A stretch of DNA of 45,672 nt from Limosilactobacillus gastricus DSM 16045. GTDB lineage: Bacteria > Bacillota > Bacilli > Lactobacillales > Lactobacillaceae. The stretch spans positions 1-45,672 of the forward strand of contig NZ_AZFN01000018.1 in NCBI RefSeq assembly GCF_001434365.1. The letters run 5' to 3'. This document shows, piece by piece, positions 43,933-45,672 of this stretch. How positions within the stretch are numbered: position 1 is the first letter of the stretch; each line of letters opens with the position of its first letter. Below the pieces are notes generated by a model. That model saw only the letters and a program-made list of their open reading frames with translations. It searched no databases and was not told the DNA's origin. A program made the translations under genes and the position numbers.

Positions 43933-44020
43933 AAAATACGCCCCATCGATATTAGGAACTCACGTTGGTCCGTTTTAGACCTGCAGCCGTTCCAGTTTAC
44001 CTATGGGGCGTTTTTTCTTT
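43931..44020. terminator. Structured bidirectional terminator between brnQ and aspA
   Basis: An outer stem ACGCCCCAT (43938-43946) with ATGGGGCGT (44003-44011) is flanked by A6 and T6, so it can stop both converging genes. The 56-base interior is itself structured: GGAAC (43955-43959) with GTTCC (43989-43993) and GGTC (43967-43970) with GACC (43978-43981). Ordinary terminators here have loops of 4-8 bases. Confidence 0.8.
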
Positions 44021-44033
44021 TTAGTTTGTTATT

Positions 44034-45413
44034 TTATTTCACAAAGAATGAAGCTGGCGAAAGTAATTCATCCAGTTTTTCTTGGCTAATCTCATCTTTG
44101 ACGAGGGTTCGGATAGATTTTCCGGTCCGTAAGGATTCTTTAATGATTTCTGTAGTCCGCTCATAACCCAGAACTGGCGATAGGGCGGTCGCTGTTTCAG
44201 CAGAGTGTTCGACCATGGTGATACAACGTTCAATGTTGATGGTAATACCCTGAAGACAGTTTTTGTCAAGTGTATGCAAGGCCTTTCGTAATAGGCGAGC
44301 ATCCTCGAACAAATCATAAAAGGCAACCGGTTCAAAGGCGTTGAGTTCTAATTGACCGGCTTCAGCTGCCATGGCTACTGTAGTTGCGTGGCCCATAACT
44401 TGATAAGCAACTTGGGTACAAAATTCAGGAATAACGGGGTTAACCTTTCCTGGCATAATGGATGAACCTGCTTGTCGTTTGGGAAGATTGATTTCACTCA
44501 GACCATCTTGAGGACCGGAGTTTAGTAAGCGAAGATCATTGCTCATTTTAGATAAATCAACCGCTAGGCTGCGATATGCATTCGATAAGGAGACATAACA
44601 ATCGTTGTTTTGAATCCCATCTACTAAATCATCGCATTGCTTTAAGGGGAGTTTAGTTAAAGTAGCTAGTTCATCAACCACCGTATCCATATATGAGCGG
44701 CTACCGGTTACACCAGTTCCAATCGCTGTTCCGCCAAGGGGGATGGTCATTAATTCCTGGCAGACAGCTGCCAATCGATCCATATCCCGAGAAAGAATGG
44801 AGGCATAGGCTTTAAAGGACCGCCCAAAAGTAGTCGGAACGGCATCTTCAAGCTGGGTTCGCCCCATTTTTAAGACATCTTGATACTTAGTAGCTAGGCC
44901 TTGAAGGGTTAAAATTACTTTCGACAGTTCGTCCATCACCGTCCGTGTGAATTTAATCATGGTTAAATGACCCGCCGTAGGGTAGGTATCGTTGGTTGAC
45001 TGGGACTTGTTGACATCATCGTTGGGGCTAATGTATTGATAATCACCTAAAGGGAGGCCGAGTTCTTGTAAAGCTTTGTTAGCAATGATTTCATTAATGT
45101 TCATGTTGGTACTAGTACCGGCACCACCTTGCAGGGCGGGAAGATCAAATTCTTGATGATAATAACTGAAATTGTGATAAAGATAATCACAAGATGAGAT
45201 AATGGCGGTAGGAATGCGTTTATCTTCCCATGCCCCGGCCTTCATGTTAGCGATCGCTGCTGCTTCTTTGACTAAAAGAAAGTTTTTGCAAAGTTCTGGA
45301 TCGTTTTTAATGGATTCCAAGGGAAAGTTTTCACGAGCCCGTAAGGTATGAATTCCGTATAAGGCATCTTTGGGTACTGCTAGTTCTCCTAATGAATCGT
45401 GTTCAATTCTCAT
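44034..45413 (-). CDS. aspA: Aspartate ammonia-lyase
   Basis: This 459-residue enzyme converts aspartate to fumarate and ammonia. The N-terminus MRIEHDSLGELAVPKDALYGIHTLRARENF is typical of aspartases rather than class II fumarases. GTSTNMN-NEIIAN lies near 99-111, and the signature GSSIMPGKVNP (316-326) carries catalytic S318. A minus-strand SD (GGAGG) lies nine bases before the ATG. It converges on brnQ. In lactic bacteria, aspartase feeds fumarate/succinate production and may pair with malate handling. Confidence 0.93.
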   Translation of the reverse strand: MRIEHDSLGELAVPKDALYGIHTLRARENFPLESIKNDPELCKNFLLVKEAAAIANMKAGAWEDKRIPTAIISSCDYLYHNFSYYHQEFDLPALQGGAGTSTNMNINEIIANKALQELGLPLGDYQYISPNDDVNKSQSTNDTYPTAGHLTMIKFTRTVMDELSKVILTLQGLATKYQDVLKMGRTQLEDAVPTTFGRSFKAYASILSRDMDRLAAVCQELMTIPLGGTAIGTGVTGSRSYMDTVVDELATLTKLPLKQCDDLVDGIQNNDCYVSLSNAYRSLAVDLSKMSNDLRLLNSGPQDGLSEINLPKRQAGSSIMPGKVNPVIPEFCTQVAYQVMGHATTVAMAAEAGQLELNAFEPVAFYDLFEDARLLRKALHTLDKNCLQGITINIERCITMVEHSAETATALSPVLGYERTTEIIKESLRTGKSIRTLVKDEISQEKLDELLSPASFFVK

Positions 45414-45435
45414 AGACCAATCCTCCGTTGAATAA

Positions 45436-45463
45436 ATAATATGTCACAAATCCTATCATTCAA
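45436..45463 (-). promoter_or_regulatory. Promoter of aspA
   Basis: On the minus strand: -35 TTGAAT (45458-45463), a 16-bp spacer and -10 TATTAT (45436-45441), 22 bp before the ATG. Confidence 0.6.
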
Positions 45464-45494
45464 AAGAGCAATAGTAAATAATACGAAATCAAAT

Positions 45495-45510
45495 ACGTAA
45501 ATATTTACGT
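45495..45510. promoter_or_regulatory. Perfect 16-bp palindrome upstream of aspA
   Basis: ACGTAAATATTTACGT is exactly self-complementary. It lies 31 bp upstream of the aspA -35 box, a typical place for an activator or upstream operator. Confidence 0.5.
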
Positions 45511-45524
45511 TGTGGATGCATTTT

Positions 45525-45544
45525 ACTTAATTTTATTATTAAGT
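45525..45544 (-). terminator. Weak A/T-only stem-loop, possible terminator of the right-edge gene
   Basis: ACTTAAT (45525-45531) pairs with ATTAAGT (45538-45544) around a six-base loop. On the minus strand the tail reads AAAATGC, so there is no T tract. Termination is doubtful. Confidence 0.2.
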
Positions 45545-45570
45545 TAGCGAAATCAACCCGTGAATAATTA

Positions 45571-45672
45571 CTATTGCATCTGATTATGAATATAGACCAA
45601 TTCAGAAGATGTCGGACGCTCATCGTTTTTTAGTAACATTTCAATGGTAGTGTAATGTTTTAATAGGTTGTA
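45571..45672 (-). CDS. 3' end of an unidentified gene running off the right edge
   Basis: The minus strand is open from the window edge to TAG at 45571-45573, giving 33 residues ending SSELVYIHNQMQ. The composition (hydrophobic and charged residues in helical spacing) looks like real coding sequence, but the piece is too short to assign to a family. It lies upstream of aspA on the same strand, separated by about 155 bp that contain the aspA promoter and a palindrome. Confidence 0.5.
   Translation of the reverse strand, partial: YNLLKHYTTIEMLLKNDERPTSSELVYIHNQMQ

Noticed and set aside
1-45672. Prophage, CRISPR-Cas, toxin-antitoxin or defence island
   Set aside because: No integrase, cas, phage structural or paired toxin-antitoxin genes were found; the window is mostly conserved core operons.

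Overview
This 45.7 kb window looks like chromosomal core DNA of a lactic acid bacterium of the family Lactobacillaceae. The evidence is gene order: rplU-prp-rpmA; asp23/yqhY-nusB-folD-xseA-xseB-ispA-tlyA-argR-recN; gmk-rpoZ-coaBC-priA-fmt-rsmB-stp-prkC-rsgA-rpe-thiN; rpmB-yloU-fakA-recG-plsX-acpP-rnc-smc-ftsY-ylxM...ffh. This is the Bacillus/Lactobacillus arrangement. Strong SD sequences, sigma-A-type promoters, a T-box leader, an L21 leader and LexA (DinR) boxes of the CGAAC-N4-GTTCG type fit a low-GC Gram-positive. No prophage, CRISPR array or complete insertion sequence is present.

Layout. Positions 1-1000: a possible end of an IS3-type element, a tRNA-Arg(UCU) gene and a frameshifted TetR-type regulator. 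0.9-1.95 kb: L21 leader and rplU-prp-rpmA. 2.0-5.1 kb: accessory metabolism (EamA exporter, GNAT acetyltransferase, hexapeptide-repeat acetyltransferase, M24 Xaa-Pro peptidase). 5.2-12.7 kb: nusB-to-recN housekeeping cluster. 12.75-13.1 kb: a small minus-strand gene whose promoter carries two LexA boxes. 13.2-25.1 kb: gmk to thiN, containing a frameshifted rsmB. 25.1-37.1 kb: rpmB to ylxM. 37.2-40.6 kb: asd, a convergent HcxA-like dehydrogenase and an AEC permease, inserted between ylxM and ffh. 40.7-42.15 kb: ffh. 42.15-43.9 kb: a T-box leader, probably reading a Val GUA specifier, and brnQ. 43.9-45.4 kb: a structured bidirectional terminator and aspA on the minus strand. The right edge holds the 3' end of another minus-strand gene.

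How the genes work together. Most products serve translation (L21, L27, L28, RsmB, Fmt, TlyA, RsgA, tRNA-Arg), protein targeting (FtsY, YlxM, Ffh), DNA repair and restart (XseAB, RecN, PriA, RecG, Smc), cofactor and lipid supply (FolD, IspA, CoaBC, ThiN, PlsX, AcpP, FakA) and Ser/Thr phosphosignalling (Stp/PrkC). Amino-acid supply is represented by ArgR, Asd, BrnQ and AspA. Several intrinsic terminators lie inside these clusters so close to the next start codon that the downstream gene probably depends on read-through.

The most unusual signals are: (i) a 15-bp stem in the rnc leader, a candidate RNase III self-target; (ii) a 15-bp inverted repeat joining the 5' end of the T-box leader to sequence just past its terminator; (iii) the LexA-box-controlled small protein; (iv) four homopolymer-linked indels that break or distort three genes, one forming an in-frame slippery heptamer in rsmB; and (v) a branched bidirectional terminator between brnQ and aspA. 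Everything here was read by eye; nothing was searched against a database or folded by software.
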